From contig DATAJS010000013.1 in assembly GCA_036262035.1 (NCBI GenBank), positions 603,447 to 667,446 of the forward strand: 64,000 nucleotides of DNA, given 5' to 3'. Below the pieces are notes generated by a model that ran no database searches, was not told where the DNA came from, and saw only the letters and a list, made by a program, of their open reading frames with translations. Position numbers and translations under genes: made by a program. The stretch comes from Burkholderiales bacterium (lineage in GTDB: Bacteria > Pseudomonadota > Gammaproteobacteria > Burkholderiales > SG8-41). Numbering within the stretch: position 1 is the first letter of the stretch; every line of letters begins with the position of its first letter. Positions 9,548-20,203 of the stretch are shown here, piece by piece.

Positions 9548-12500
9548 TCACTCGCAGATCAGGCGGCCGCCCTTCACGATCTTGACCTCCTGGACCGAGT
9601 CCTCCGCCGCGAGGCGCTGCATGTCGTCGTAGAGGCGCCGCAGCTCGCCCGAGATGTCGAAGGGCAGCAAGGTGCCGACGAGCGCATAGGTCGTGGCACC
9701 CGGCTGCGATATGAGCCCGGAGCCTGCGGGGAAGGCGAACGTCGAGAAATCGCCAACGCGTGAAGCGAAGGTCATGAAATCGAAGCGGTCGCTCCCCGCG
9801 GGGGTAAAGCCGTTGACGAGCGCCACGTTCAGCGTGCCACCGAGCGTGGCGACTCCGCTCACGTTCACGAGGTCGTAGGTCACGCCCGGATTGGTCCCGC
9901 CGAGCTCGATCGCCATGGTGCCGCCGGGACCCTGGGTGTAGTTGCCGGTGATCGTGAACGTGCCGGGCGAAGCGCCGGGCGAGAACGTGCCGTTGTTGAT
10001 GAAGGTGTTGCCGGCGCCGACGTTGAGCGTGCCCGTACCGCCGATGAAACCGGTGCTCGCGTTGGTCAGGTTCGCGGTCGTCGCCAGCGTCGCGCCGCCG
10101 CCGATGCGCACGATCCCGTTGTTCGTCGGGAATGCGCCGTTCAGAGCCGCGGTCCCGCCGGTGACGTCGATCTCGCCGAAGTTGGTCAGCGTTCCGCCGG
10201 TAATGCTCGTCGTACCGGCGCCGTTGAGGGTGAGCACGCCGCCGGCGCCGATGCCCATGGCGCCGGCATTCATGTCGAGCGCCGCCATGGTCGTCGGGCC
10301 GAAGAAGTTCACCGTCGTCGTGGCGCCCCTGATGAAGGTGCCGCCGGGACTGTACGGCCCGCGCACGTTGAACGTGCTCGACGCAGTGCTCGCGAAGGTC
10401 ACGTTACCCGCGCCGCCGATCGACGAGCCCGCGAGGAAGTCGCGCGTCGAATCGGAGAACGCGAGATTGGCCCCGCCTGTCACGACGTACGATCCGGTGT
10501 CGCCGGACGCCCTCGTTCCATCCACATCGTTCGAGCTCACGACCAGCGCCCCCGAGTTGACCGTGACGCTGCCGGTATTCGCAAAGCTGCCGCTGGCGAT
10601 CGTATGCGTGCCCGCGCTTGCCGAAGTCAGCGAGCCCGCGTTCGAGAGCGTGCCGGTACCGGCGATGTTGCCTCCCCCGGCGCCGAGGTTCAGCGTCGCA
10701 CCGGCGCTGTTCACCAGCGAACCGGCGATCGTCTGGGTGCCGCCGTTGACCGTGAGCGTCCCCGCGTTCGTGGCCGTGCCGTTGAAGTTGCTGTTGCCCG
10801 TGATGAGGTGCGTGCCGGCGCCGGTGAACTGAGTCCCCGTGTTGAACGTATTGCTGTTCTGCCGGTACTCGATCGTTCCGGTTTGCGCGCTCAGGACACC
10901 GCCGTTGGTGAACGTGAGCGCGCCGGTGGCGCCGATCGCGCTCGTGCCGGCGCCCGCGGACTTCTGCAAGGTCGAGCCGGCGGTGTTGATCAGGACGCCG
11001 GGGCTCGCCGGAGTGTCGCTGTCGAAGCTCACGTCGCCTTGCACGTCGAGCAGGTTGGCATTGATCAGGAAGCCGTTGTTGCGTAGGAGGACCGAGCCCG
11101 CCCCGCCGACGTTCACCCGGCCGCTGTTGACGAGTTGCGTGCCGTTGATCGTGGCAGAGCCTGCGTTGGTGAGGTTGAGCACGCCGTTGGTGTCGATGGT
11201 GAGGCCGCCCGGCCCCTGGTTATACGTCGTCGTCGTCAGTGTCGTGCCCAGGTGCGGGCTGCCGCCGACCATGTTCACCGTGCCGGCAGTGACGCCGCCG
11301 GTGCCTGCGAGCGTGCCGGTGCCGGACCACGAAAGCGGTCCGCCGAAAGTCGTCGCACCGTTCGCGGTCACGACGGACGTGCCGCTGATCGTCGTCGCGA
11401 CGTTGGCGCCGGTCGTCACCAGCGAATTCAGCGTCACGTCGCTGTTGGCGATGCTCAGGGTCGCGCTCGCGGCGGTGGTGTCGATCGTCAGCCCCGCCGC
11501 ATCGACCGTGACGCCGTTGCCGATGCCGATCGTGTTACCGGCCGTGAACGTGGTGAGCGCGAGATTGCGGTTCGGCGCGTTCACGCTCGCATCGACGGTG
11601 ATTCCGCCGGCGTTCGCCGCAAGCCCGATGTTCTGGCCGGTCGGGACATTGACCGTGTAGCGGCTGGTCAGCAGGTCTCCGCTGGACTGCTCGAGAAATG
11701 CGCCGCCGACGGTGGAAGTGGCGTTCACGGCGCCGGTGCCCGCGTTGACGCTGAAAGGCGCCGCCGCGGTGCCGATCGTGGATCCCGTCAGCGCGATCGC
11801 GCCGTTGCTGCCGGCGGTGACGATCCGCGCGCCGGCGCTGTCGGTGAGCGCTCCGGTGGTATTGAGTGTTGCGCCACCTGCGGTCACGACACCGGCCACG
11901 TTCAGCGCGCCGCCGTTGAGCAGGTTCAGCGTGCCGGTGCCGAGGTCGGATGCGCCCAGAGTGGCGATCGAATTGGTCGCACCGTTCAGCGTGGCGTTCG
12001 CATTGGTGGTCTGGATCGTCAGCGTGTTGGCCGTGATCGGCGCGGTCTGCGCGATGCCGCCGGGCGCGATGACCGCCAGCGTCCCGCCGGGCACGCTCGT
12101 CGATCCGAACGTGATCGCGTTGGCGTCGGTGACGCTGACATTGCCGGCGCCTGCGGTGTTGAACGACGTGACGCCGGTGAAATCGTTTGCGGCGTTGGTT
12201 GCGGTGATGCCGGCGCCGGCGCCCGTCGTCGTCAGCGCGACCGCGGCCGCGTTCACCGCATCGTTGTAGGTCTGCGCGCCGGTGGTCCTGATGGAGCCGC
12301 CGGTGATGGACGTCGTTCCGCCGGCGTTGGTCGTGAGGCTGGTCAGCGGAGCCGTCCCGCCGACGGCGCCGGCGAACGTCGTCGTACCGGTGCTGTTCGC
12401 ATCGAGCGTGACGCCGCCGTTGAGCGTCGAGCCGAACGTGAGATTGCCCGCGCCCGCGTTCAGTACGGTGTTCGAAAACAGGGTCACGGCATCGTTGTAG

Positions 12501-15500
12501 CTCTGCGCACCGGTCGTGGTGACCGCGCCGCCGGCGATCAGAGTCGTGCCGCCGCCGTCGGTCGTCAGCGAGGCGAGATTCGTCGTCCCACCCACCGCGC
12601 CGGCAAACATCGTCCCACCGGTCGTATTGACGTTCACGTCGAACGCGCCGTTCAGCGTGCTCGCAAACTCGATCGCGCCGCCGCCCGTGCTGGAGAAGGT
12701 CGTGGCGGCTCCGACGTTCACCGGCCCGTTGAGAAATTGCGGACCGACGGTCGTCACGCTGCCGCCGTTGATCGTGGCGGTCGTGGCGCCACCGGTGGTG
12801 AATGAAGCGAGCGGCGCTCCGCCGCCGCCGAGCGCACCTGCGAACGCGGCCCCACCGCCGGCACTGACGGTGAGCGCCCGGGGCGTGCCCGGTGACTGCA
12901 CGGTTCCTCCGAACGTCACTGCGCCGCCCGCGGTGCTGGTGAACGTCGTATCGGCGCCCAGCGTCACCGCGTCGTTATAGGTCTGCGCGCCGGTCGTGCT
13001 GATCGGACCGCCATTGACCGCAGTCGTGCCACCGCCGTTGGTCGTCAGTGATGCCAGGGGCGTCGTCAAGCCGACCGTGGCGGAGAACGTCGTCGTGCCG
13101 GTGCTGTTCAGGTTGACGTCGAAAGCGCCGTTCAGCGTCGAGCCGAAAGTGAGGTTACCCGCGCCGGCATCGAACGTGGTCGCCGCGCCGAGCACGACCG
13201 TGTCGCCGTACGACTGCGCACCCGTCGTGGTGATCGCGCCGCCGTTGATCAGCGTCCTGCCGCCCGCATTGGTAGCGAGCGACCCCGGTGCGGGGGCGCC
13301 TGCGCCGACCGGCGAGCGGAAGATCGTGTCGCCCGTCGTATTCACCGTGACGTCGAGCCCGGCGGCAGTGCCGTTCAGCGTGCCGAACGAGATCGCGCCT
13401 CCGCCGTTGCTCGCGAACAGCGTGTTGGCGCCGACGGTGGTGGGACCGTTGTAGGTCTGCGCGCCGGTGGTGGTCACGCCGCCGCCGTTGACGGCCGTAG
13501 TGCCCGCCGCAGTGTCGAGCGAAGCCAGCGGGTTGGCGTTGCCGACGGCACCCGTGAAAGTCGTCGGTCCCGTCGTGGCGATCGTCAGCGCACGCGCGGT
13601 AGCCGTCGCGGAATTGAGAGTGCCGCCGAACGTCACCGCCGCGGTGCCGGCGGAAATCGTCGTAGCCGCGCCGAGAGCGACGGCCCCGTTATACGTCTGC
13701 GCGCCGGTCGTGGTCACCGAGCCACCGTTGATCGCCGTCGTGCCGGGCGTCGTGACCGTGAACGCGAACGGGCCGTTCACGGTGTTGTTGAGCGTGATGT
13801 CGCCGCCAGGCGCGGCGCTCGCGAGAGTCGTCGCGCCGCCGAGGGTCAGCGCGTCGTCGTAGGTCTGGGTTCCGGTCGTCGAGATCGTGCCGCTGATCGT
13901 CGTTGCGCCGCCGCCGCCGATCGACAGATTCTTCACGCCGTTGAACGTCGCCGGATCGAGCGTGCTCGCGCCGCTGAAATTGAGCGCGAGATCGAAACCG
14001 CCGCCGGTGATCGTGCCGCCGAAATCGCCGACGGCGCCGGTGAAGGTGCTGTTGCCGATCAGGGTCACGCCGGCGTAGGTCTGATTGCCGGTCGTCGTAA
14101 CGCCGCCGTTGACCAACGTCGTGCCGCCGTTGCTCGTCACGCTCGTGAGCGCGCCTCCGGGCGCGCCCCCGACCAGACCGCCGAAGGTCTTGTTACCCGT
14201 CGTGGTGAGCGTCAGGTTCGACGCGCCGTTGAGCGTGCCGCCGAAGGTGATCGCCGCGGCGCCGGCGTTGAGCGTCGTGTTGGCCACGCCCAGCGTCACG
14301 TTGTCACCGTAGTCTTGCAGGCCGGTGGTCGTTACGGTCGCGGTGTTGATCTCGGTGGTGCCGCCGCCATCGGTGGTGAGCGAAGTGGGCACCACACCCG
14401 CAACCGCGCCTACCGGTGCACCGAACCGCGTGATGCCGCCCGTGCTCACCGTCAGCGCCTGCGCCCCATCGACAGCGCCTCCCAGGACGATGTTGCCCGA
14501 GCTGTTGCTCACGAGCGTGGTGTCGGTGGGACCACGCAGGAAGAGGATAGTGTTGTAGGTCTGCGCGCCGTCCGTCGTGACCGTGCCGGTCACCGAGGTG
14601 GTACCCGTACCGCCGGTCGTGATCGACGCGAGCGGCGTGGTGGCTCCCGTCCCGGCCGGGAGGGTAATGAGGCCGCCCGTGTTGGCGACGAGCGCCCCCG
14701 GCCCGTTCAGCGTAGCGCCCACCGCGATGTCTCCCCCGCCGGTGCTGGCGAGGGTCGTGGTAACCCCGGTCGGGACGGTGATCTCGTCGCCGTAGTTTTG
14801 CGCGCCTGCCGTAGTGATCGACGCGGCGAGCGACGTCGAGCCCGGTCCATCGGTTGCGATCGAAGTCACCGGCGTGACGCCGCCGACGGTGCCCCCGAAC
14901 GTGGTCGTGCCCGGGCTCACGATCGTGAGTGCCACGGGAAGCGCGCCGCCGTTGAGCGTGTTGTTGAAGGCGATGTTGCCGTTCGTCCCGGCGCCAGTGC
15001 TCGTGAGCGTGAGCGGCGTCGATCCGTCCAGCGTGACGGCGTCGTTGTACGTTTGCGTGCCGGTCGTGCTGATGTTGCCCGTGATGCTCGTCGTGCCGTT
15101 GTTGCCCGTCGACAGGTTGCGTATGCCGCTGAAGTTCGCGCCGATGGTCGTCAGGCCGGAGAAGTCGAGCGCGAGGTTGTTGCCGCCGCCGGCCACCGTC
15201 GACGTGAACGTCGGGTTGGTGCCGGTGAGCGTCGTATCGGCAGTCAGCGTAACCGCCCCCGAGTAGGTCTGCCCCGCGGTGGTCGTGACGAAACCGCCGC
15301 CGATCGTGACCGGGCCGGTGCCCGTCGCGAGCGACGCGAGGGGCGTGCCGGTGCCGATCGGACCGTTGAGCACCGTCGCGCCGCCCGTCGCGATCGTCAG
15401 TGCGCTCGGGCCGTTGACGGAGCCCGTGTTCGCGAACGTAATCGCGTTGTTGCCGGTGCTCGTCAGCGTCGTCGCGCTGCCAAGGGTGACGGCATCGCCG

Positions 15501-18500
15501 TACGTTTGCGCGCCGCTGGTGCGGATCGTGCCGCCGCCGATCACGGTCGAGCCGCCGGCGTTCGTCGTGAGCGACAGCAGCGGCACTGCCGGCGCGGCGC
15601 CGCCGACCGCGCCGCCGAGCGTCGTCGTGCCGGTGCTGTTCAGGGTGAGGTTGAAGCCCGGACCGTTGATCGTGCTGCCGGTGCCGTTGAACGCGATGTC
15701 GCCGGCGCTTCCGGCGGTGATGATCCGGTCGGCGCTGAGCGTCGTCGCGCCGGTGATGGAGATCGACCCGCTGGTCGTCGTGAGATCGCCGTTGAGCGTG
15801 ACGCCGGTGCCCTGGAACGTCTGCGCACCGGAGGTGGTGAGCGCCGGCACCGACAGCGCGCCGCCGAGCGCCCTCGCGGTGAAGTTACGGTAACCGCCGG
15901 CTCCCGCGATCCCGAACGCGAGCGCGTTCGCATCGGTAATGGAAATATCGCTGACGGTTGCGGTGTTGTTGGTGAAGGTCACGGGGCCGGTGAAGTCGTT
16001 GCTCCCGTTCGTGAGGGTGATCGCGTTGCCGTTCGCATTGAACGCGCCCGTGCTCGCGCTGATCGCGCCGGTCTGCGTGATCGGACCGCCCGCGGTCACG
16101 CTGAACGGAGAACCGCCGGTGTTCGTCGTGCCGAGCGACACCGCATTCGTGTCGACCACGGTGATCGTGCCGCCGCCGCTGTTCAGCGAGACCGTGCCCT
16201 GGAAATCGTTACCCGCGGTTCCGAGCGTGATGAGGTTGTTGTTCGAGCTCACCGTCAGCGCGCCGGTGGCGGTGATCGGGCCCGTCTGGGTCACGGCGCC
16301 GGTCGTGTTGACGGTCACACCGCCCGAGGCATTGAGGTTCCCCGCGAAGGCGATGCCGCCGGTGTCGCGCAGATTGAGCGAGCCCGCGCCGAGCGAGGTC
16401 AGGCCGAGGTTCGTCACTGCGTTCGTGACGCTGGGCAAGTCGACGTTGGCGCCAGCCGTCGTGAGCGTCAGCGTACCCGTACTGATTCCGCCGCCGGTCT
16501 GCGTGATGGTGTTCGAAGAACTGCCGGTGGTCGCGAGATTGACCGCGCCCGCCCCGTTGGTCGTGACGTTGCCGATGAGCGTGATCGGCCCGCCCGCGGT
16601 GAGGTCGAAAGTCCCGCTCAGCGCGGCCGAGCTCGTCGTGAGCGACACGGCGTCGTTCTCCTGCAGGAACACGCTGCGCGCGATGCCGGTGTCCTGGCTC
16701 TGCGCCGACAGCGTCCCTGCGGAGGTCTTCACGCGCGTCGCGGCCGTACCGATGGCCGAGGCCGAGGCGAGCAGGTTGACCGTGTTGCCGATGACGGTGC
16801 CGGCCCCGCCCGTGATGCCGCCCGTGGTCACGGTCAGCGCGGTAGTCGTCGGCGTCGTCGCGTTCGCGTTGCCGATGTCCGCGCCGACGACGATGCCGGT
16901 GCCGCTGATGGTCGTGTTGCCGTTATTCGACGCGGCGGCGTTGACGGCGGTCGTGGCGGTCACGGTGCTCGTCGACAGCAGGTCGTAGACGCCGGTGCCC
17001 GCGGCGCCGTTGCGGATCGTCGTGGTGCCGCCGCCCGGGTTGGCGATCGTGATGTCGTTGAGCGCGACCGCCGTCGCTCCCGAGCTGAGGAACACGCTGC
17101 TGTTCCCCGTCGTCGACCGCGCCGCGAGCGTGGCGGTGTTGACGGAGAGCCGCGTTCCGGCAGCTCCGATGCCCGTCGCGCTGTCGAGGGCGATCGTCTG
17201 CCCGTTCACGATGCCCGCGCCGGCCGCGCCGGCGGTAATGCTTCCACCCGATGTGAGCACCGTCGGCGCGCCGGCGCCGCCGACCGGACCCGCGACGACG
17301 ATCGATCCGCCGGCCCGCAGATCGTAGACGTTCAGGCCGGCATTGACGACGCCGCCGAGCGTATCGAGCGTGACGCTGTTGAGCTCGCTCACGAACACGC
17401 CGGCGTTCTTCGGCGCCCCTGCCGCCAGCGTGACCGCGTTGACGTTCACGGGCGCAGCGACGCTGGTGCCGATGCCGGTCTGGCTGTCGAGGATGACGTT
17501 GTTGCCGGTGACCCGAGCGGCGGCGGTGCCGGTGATCCCGGCGGACGCGCTCAGCGTGACGTTGCCGGTCGTCGTGATGCCGGTGAAATCGAGCACGCTG
17601 CCGACCTGCACATCGCCGGCGTTGTTGTACGTGAAGGCGCCGCCGCCGCTGGCTGCGCCGGCGATCGTCGCCACCGCGTTGCCCAGCGGCAGGTTGACGG
17701 TACTGCCGCTCGCTTCGAGCGAGGTCGCCGCGAGAGTCGCCCCCGCACCGGGCTGAGTGATCGTGCCCGCCGTCTGGAGGCTGAGAGCACCGACGGATGC
17801 CGGCGCCGCGACCGCCCCCGTCACCGCGATGTCCTGTGTGGCGAGGCCGCTGATCCCCCTGATCCTGACGCCGGCCGCCGTCAGGAAACCGATCTCGGTG
17901 TTGCTGATATCGAACGTACCGCCGGCGCCGGCCACCCCGCCCAGCGCGATGTCGCGGGTGCGCGACGAAATGTTGATCGCGCCGCCGGAGGCGGTGATGC
18001 TGTTGGTGAGCACCAGATTGTCGCCGGTCAACGAGACCGTACCGCTCGGGGCGCTGATGGCGTGGCCGATCGTGAGGGTGTCGCCGGTGAGCGAGACCGA
18101 GCCGCCGCTTCCGACGCTGATGGCTCCACCGGTCGAGATGGTCTGGCCGGCCGCGGCCGAGAAGGTGAGGCTGCGACCCGCGCCGGCGCTGCTCGCGTTG
18201 ACCGTGAGAGCAGTGGCGGCGTTGTTCATCGCGAAATTGCCGGCGCCTGCGGTCACCGCGACGCTCCGAACACTGTCGGTCTGCAGCGTGGGCACCGCGC
18301 TCCCCGTCATGCCCTGGGCGGTCTGCACCGTCAGCGCGGCATCCTGAATGACGACGGGGGCCGTGGAATTGTTGATGAGAGCCCCGCTCGGCGCGCTCAG
18401 AAGGACCGGATTACCGACGGTGTCGCCATTGGCGGCCAGCGAGAAAATACTGCCGGGCGGCGTGTTGATGACGATGTTGCCCACGTTGGTCGTGAACGAC

Positions 18501-20203
18501 ATGCCCGGATCCCCGTTCGAGCCGGTCGAGCCGTTGATCTGATGGTTCAGCGTGATGCCGCCGGTAGCGCCCGGAGCGGTGCCGGCCGTCATGGTGACCG
18601 GGCTCGGCGTCACGATCTGTGCGTTGACGGTAATGGCGTCGCCGGCGTTCATGACGACATTCAGATCGCCGTTGTTACCCGCGGCCGACGGCTTCGTGAT
18701 CGCCGAGTTGACCGTGATCGAGCCGTTCGCCGTCAGCGTCAACGTGACGCTGGTATTGCTGCTGCTCTTGGTGATGGGCGCGTTGACGGTGATGTTGCCC
18801 GCTTGTGTGCCCGCGCCGGCGGTATTGAGGGTGACGCTGTTGCCGCTGCTGAGGCGCGTATTGATCGCCGCCGCGGATACCTGGGAATCGTTGCCGGTCG
18901 GGGTGAAGTTCGGCGAGTTCGTATTGTTGGAGTTGGTCGCCGCGGTGACGGTGATATTGAACGGGTCGAGGAGCCACATACCGCCCACGCCGACATCCGG
19001 TCCGAGGCCGCCGACGTCGAGGAAGTAGTGTCCCGACGTCTCGACGAAGCCGCCTTTGCCGCCGCCCGCGCCGACCGCGCTCAAGCTGCCGTAGACGCGC
19101 GTCGAATCGTCCGACCACACGATGATCTTTCCGCCGTCGCCGTCTTGCTTCGCATTGGCGGCGATGATCGTATCGCCGCCGATGAACGTCCCTTTGGCGT
19201 TCTGGACGTCCGGATTCCTGCCCTGGTAATCGCCGCCGATGAGGATCGTGCCGCCGCCGTGCTCGCCCGAAGTCTCGATCTTCGCGTTCTCGTAGACCGC
19301 GACTCGCTCGCCGAGCACCTGCACCGTGCCGCCCTTGTCGCCGGTCGCGGTAATGGTGCTATTGCCGGCGACGACGGTGTCGCCCTGCGATTTCAGTACG
19401 ACGCGTCCGCCCTCCATCGACATCGACGTCGCGCGGATGTCGCCGGTGTGCTTCAGCGTGCCGGCGAACGCGCCGACCGCGCCGCCGTTGGCGATCAGCT
19501 GACCGATGTTGATGACCGAGTCGCTCGGCGCCTGCACCTCGAACTGCACGTCGTTCGCATCGAGGCTGCCGATCGTGAGCTTCTGGCCCGCGGCGAGCAG
19601 CAGCTTGCCGTCGGCCTGGATGATCCCGCTGTTCTCGATGTTCGGCGCGACGAGCACGATGTCGCCGCCGTGCGTGGTCTTGATGTATCCCTGGTTGACG
19701 ATCGAGCCCGACTTCCCATCCCCCTGGAACGAGAGCTTGCCCTTGAGGAAATCGGCGTCGAGTATGTTGAGCGTCGAGCCGACGAAGCCCGCGGTGTCGA
19801 TCATCGCGCCCGCGCCGATGACGATGCCGGCAGGATTGATGAGGAACACGCGGCCGTTGGACGAAAGCTGGCCCTGGATCTGCGAGATGTTGCCGCCGAC
19901 GACGCGGTTGAGGACGGTGCTTGCGGCGTTCTGCTGCAGGAACTGGGTGAGCTGCCCCGCGTTGATCGAGAAGCCCTGCCAGTTGATGATCGCGCCGGGG
20001 GTGTTGGTGATGCTCAGGCGGTCGGTGCCGAGTCCCTGGAACTGGACGTTGCCGCTGATCACCTGCGGGCCGTTGGGGTTCGCCACCGCGAGGTCGCAGC
20101 ACGCGAGCATGACGCAGTACGCGATCGGACGCAGCCGGAAAGCCGGTCTTGCGTCGCGCGCGCTTTCGTCAGCCTTGTGGATGGGACGCGCTGCGTTCTT
20201 CAT
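9548..20203 (-). CDS. Giant two-partner-secretion exoprotein (filamentous haemagglutinin-like), complete, 3551 aa
   Basis: Complete 3551-residue exoprotein. The ATG at 20203 is preceded by GGGGAG at good spacing. The N-terminus is a long basic n-region (about 25 residues), a hydrophobic core and a predicted cleavage after LAVA, directly before NPNG. The TPS domain covers about residues 45-150 with NTPGAIINWQGFSIN, STVLNRVVGGN and the NPxG motif in FLINPAGIVIGAGA. Residues 150-430 are FHA-like. The middle (about 1450-2650) is an array of ~79-residue repeats (separate entry). The C-terminal third has GTLTNxG and GTGTL strand repeats. It ends LQxLAAEDSV-like then KIVKGGRLICE, with no autotransporter barrel, so it depends on a separate TpsB pore not present here. 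The first ~450 residues clearly match the partial paralogue downstream. Likely role: surface-associated or released adhesin; the ligand is unknown. Confidence 0.93.
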   Translation of the reverse strand: MKNAARPIHKADESARDARPAFRLRPIAYCVMLACCDLAVANPNGPQVISGNVQFQGLGTDRLSITNTPGAIINWQGFSINAGQLTQFLQQNAASTVLNRVVGGNISQIQGQLSSNGRVFLINPAGIVIGAGAMIDTAGFVGSTLNILDADFLKGKLSFQGDGKSGSIVNQGYIKTTHGGDIVLVAPNIENSGIIQADGKLLLAAGQKLTIGSLDANDVQFEVQAPSDSVINIGQLIANGGAVGAFAGTLKHTGDIRATSMSMEGGRVVLKSQGDTVVAGNSTITATGDKGGTVQVLGERVAVYENAKIETSGEHGGGTILIGGDYQGRNPDVQNAKGTFIGGDTIIAANAKQDGDGGKIIVWSDDSTRVYGSLSAVGAGGGKGGFVETSGHYFLDVGGLGPDVGVGGMWLLDPFNITVTAATNSNNTNSPNFTPTGNDSQVSAAAINTRLSSGNSVTLNTAGAGTQAGNITVNAPITKSSSNTSVTLTLTANGSITVNSAITKPSAAGNNGDLNVVMNAGDAITVNAQIVTPSPVTMTAGTAPGATGGITLNHQINGSTGSNGDPGMSFTTNVGNIVINTPPGSIFSLAANGDTVGNPVLLSAPSGALINNSTAPVVIQDAALTVQTAQGMTGSAVPTLQTDSVRSVAVTAGAGNFAMNNAATALTVNASSAGAGRSLTFSAAAGQTISTGGAISVGSGGSVSLTGDTLTIGHAISAPSGTVSLTGDNLVLTNSITASGGAINISSRTRDIALGGVAGAGGTFDISNTEIGFLTAAGVRIRGISGLATQDIAVTGAVAAPASVGALSLQTAGTITQPGAGATLAATSLEASGSTVNLPLGNAVATIAGAASGGGAFTYNNAGDVQVGSVLDFTGITTTGNVTLSASAGITGTAAARVTGNNVILDSQTGIGTSVAAPVNVNAVTLAAGAPKNAGVFVSELNSVTLDTLGGVVNAGLNVYDLRAGGSIVVAGPVGGAGAPTVLTSGGSITAGAAGAGIVNGQTIALDSATGIGAAGTRLSVNTATLAARSTTGNSSVFLSSGATAVALNDITIANPGGGTTTIRNGAAGTGVYDLLSTSTVTATTAVNAAASNNGNTTISGTGIVVGADIGNANATTPTTTALTVTTGGITGGAGTVIGNTVNLLASASAIGTAATRVKTSAGTLSAQSQDTGIARSVFLQENDAVSLTTSSAALSGTFDLTAGGPITLIGNVTTNGAGAVNLATTGSSSNTITQTGGGISTGTLTLTTAGANVDLPSVTNAVTNLGLTSLGAGSLNLRDTGGIAFAGNLNASGGVTVNTTGAVTQTGPITATGALTVSSNNNLITLGTAGNDFQGTVSLNSGGGTITVVDTNAVSLGTTNTGGSPFSVTAGGPITQTGAISASTGAFNANGNAITLTNGSNDFTGPVTFTNNTATVSDISITDANALAFGIAGAGGYRNFTARALGGALSVPALTTSGAQTFQGTGVTLNGDLTTTSGSISITGATTLSADRIITAGSAGDIAFNGTGSTINGPGFNLTLNSTGTTTLGGAVGGAAPAVPLLSLTTNAGGSTVIGGGTIRTSGAQTYGDAVTLGSATTLTSTGNNAITFANTGSVNGPSALTIATGGATVLNGPIGTGTPLASLATGTGPVTIGGGFVTTTAGQTYSGAVTLTADTTLTGTNPTFTSTVAGGGNNLALDFSGLTTIGANFSGIRNLSTGNNGTTSITGNISTTGTQTYNDAVTLDGSTPLTLTSTGAGTNGNIAFNNTLNGGALPVALTIVSPGTTTFGGTVGGVTPVTSIATDGPGSTSLAASITTAGAQNYGDEITVPTGVTTTLASTGGGDIAVGATLNGPGALVANTGGLITLPAGTGATTPLASITTGGTGTTSVTGTVTTDGAQTYNTILFLRGPTDTTLVSNSSGNIVLGGAVDGAQALTVSTGGITRFGAPVGAVAGVVPTSLTTDGGGTTEINTATVTTTGLQDYGDNVTLGVANTTLNAGAAAITFGGTLNGASNLTLTTTGNKTFGGLVGGAPGGALTSVTSNGGTTLVNGGVTTTGNQTYAGVTLIGNSTFTGAVGDFGGTITGGGFDLALNFSGASTLDPATFNGVKNLSIGGGGATTISGTISTTGTQTYDDALTLGGATTLASAAPGGDITLNNTVNGPFAFTVTTPGTTAINGGSVTTTGAQTYNGAVALGAATTISAGTAAVTFGGTLNSATATARALTIATTGPTTFTGAVGNANPLASLDTAAGTTAVNGGGVTTTGAQTYNGPTTVGANTLFASNGGGAISFGTLNGTAAGLDVTVNTTGDTIFRSPVGAGAPAPGSLATNAGGRTLINGGAITTTGAQSYGDTVVLGAATTFDAGAGNLTFGSTLNGAFDVNLNSTGTTTFSATVGLTTPLASLTTNGGGTTAVNGGPISTTGAQTYNDAVTLGADTTFTSTAGGAVTFGGTVQSPGTPRALTVSAGGGAAFAGALGGGGAPLASFTTGGATTATINGGSVTTVGPQFLNGPVNVGAATTFSSTGGGAIEFASTLNGAFDVNVNTTGGTMFAGAVGGTTNLASLTTDGGGTTLIAGGAVTTTGAQSYNDAVTLFSNTVLNAGAGNLTFGSTLNGGVTLDANSTGTTTFAGAVGGTAPLTSLTTNAGGTTSITGGSIRTTGAQTYNDAVNAAAVALTTTGAGAGITATNAANDFTGVTSFNTAGAGNVSVTDANAITFGSTSVPGGTLAVIAPGGIAQTAPITANTLTIQTTNANATLNGATNSIATLGASDLGTGTLNLLNGGALNVAGVVTAGGATLNTTGALTDSAGARIVTAGSNGAIALTGSTIGTAAAPFSVNAGTGAVNATSTVGGAFLEQSSGDLLTSRYTVNVPTGQNIGLAANAGGITVDASVNAPNRNLALTTFTAGNTIGIGNGVTVDAAGLTIDTTAASATLSIANSDVTLNSLVTTGANVATTISGTSVVTANGATTFGGPLSWSGTGTLAGTGGVTAGTVNMVGGSPHLGTTLTTTTYNQGPGGLTIDTNGVLNLTNAGSATINGTQLVNSGRVNVGGAGSVLLRNNGFLINANLLDVQGDVSFDSDTPASPGVLINTAGSTLQKSAGAGTSAIGATGALTFTNGGVLSAQTGTIEYRQNSNTFNTGTQFTGAGTHLITGNSNFNGTATNAGTLTVNGGTQTIAGSLVNSAGATLNLGAGGGNIAGTGTLSNAGSLTSASAGTHTIASGSFANTGSVTVNSGALVVSSNDVDGTRASGDTGSYVVTGGANLAFSDSTRDFLAGSSIGGAGNVTFASTASSTFNVRGPYSPGGTFIRGATTTVNFFGPTTMAALDMNAGAMGIGAGGVLTLNGAGTTSITGGTLTNFGEIDVTGGTAALNGAFPTNNGIVRIGGGATLATTANLTNASTGFIGGTGTLNVGAGNTFINNGTFSPGASPGTFTITGNYTQGPGGTMAIELGGTNPGVTYDLVNVSGVATLGGTLNVALVNGFTPAGSDRFDFMTFASRVGDFSTFAFPAGSGLISQPGATTYALVGTLLPFDISGELRRLYDDMQRLAAEDSVQEVKIVKGGRLICE
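12250..15850 (-). repeat. Array of 16 ~79-residue TTGAQTYND repeats inside the second exoprotein
   Basis: Sixteen units, each opening with a T-x-GAQTYNDAVTLG-like strand, then TTFTSTGGGAVTFGGTLNGA, a (V/T)xTTGTTTF strand and AVGGxxPLASLTTxGGGTT. Cores lie near 15820, 15505, 15268, 15050, 14795, 14556, 14312, 14078, 13862, 13697, 13454, 13214, 12979, 12740, 12506 and 12268. Spacing is mostly 234-244 bp, with one short unit (165 bp) and one long (315 bp). This is a coding repeat consistent with stacked beta-helix coils. Such arrays can change length by recombination. Confidence 0.85.

Noticed and set aside
12250..15850. Possible CRISPR or minisatellite because of regular ~238-bp spacing
   Set aside because: The repeat is coding in a single frame, far longer than CRISPR repeats, with no cas genes; it is a protein repeat.
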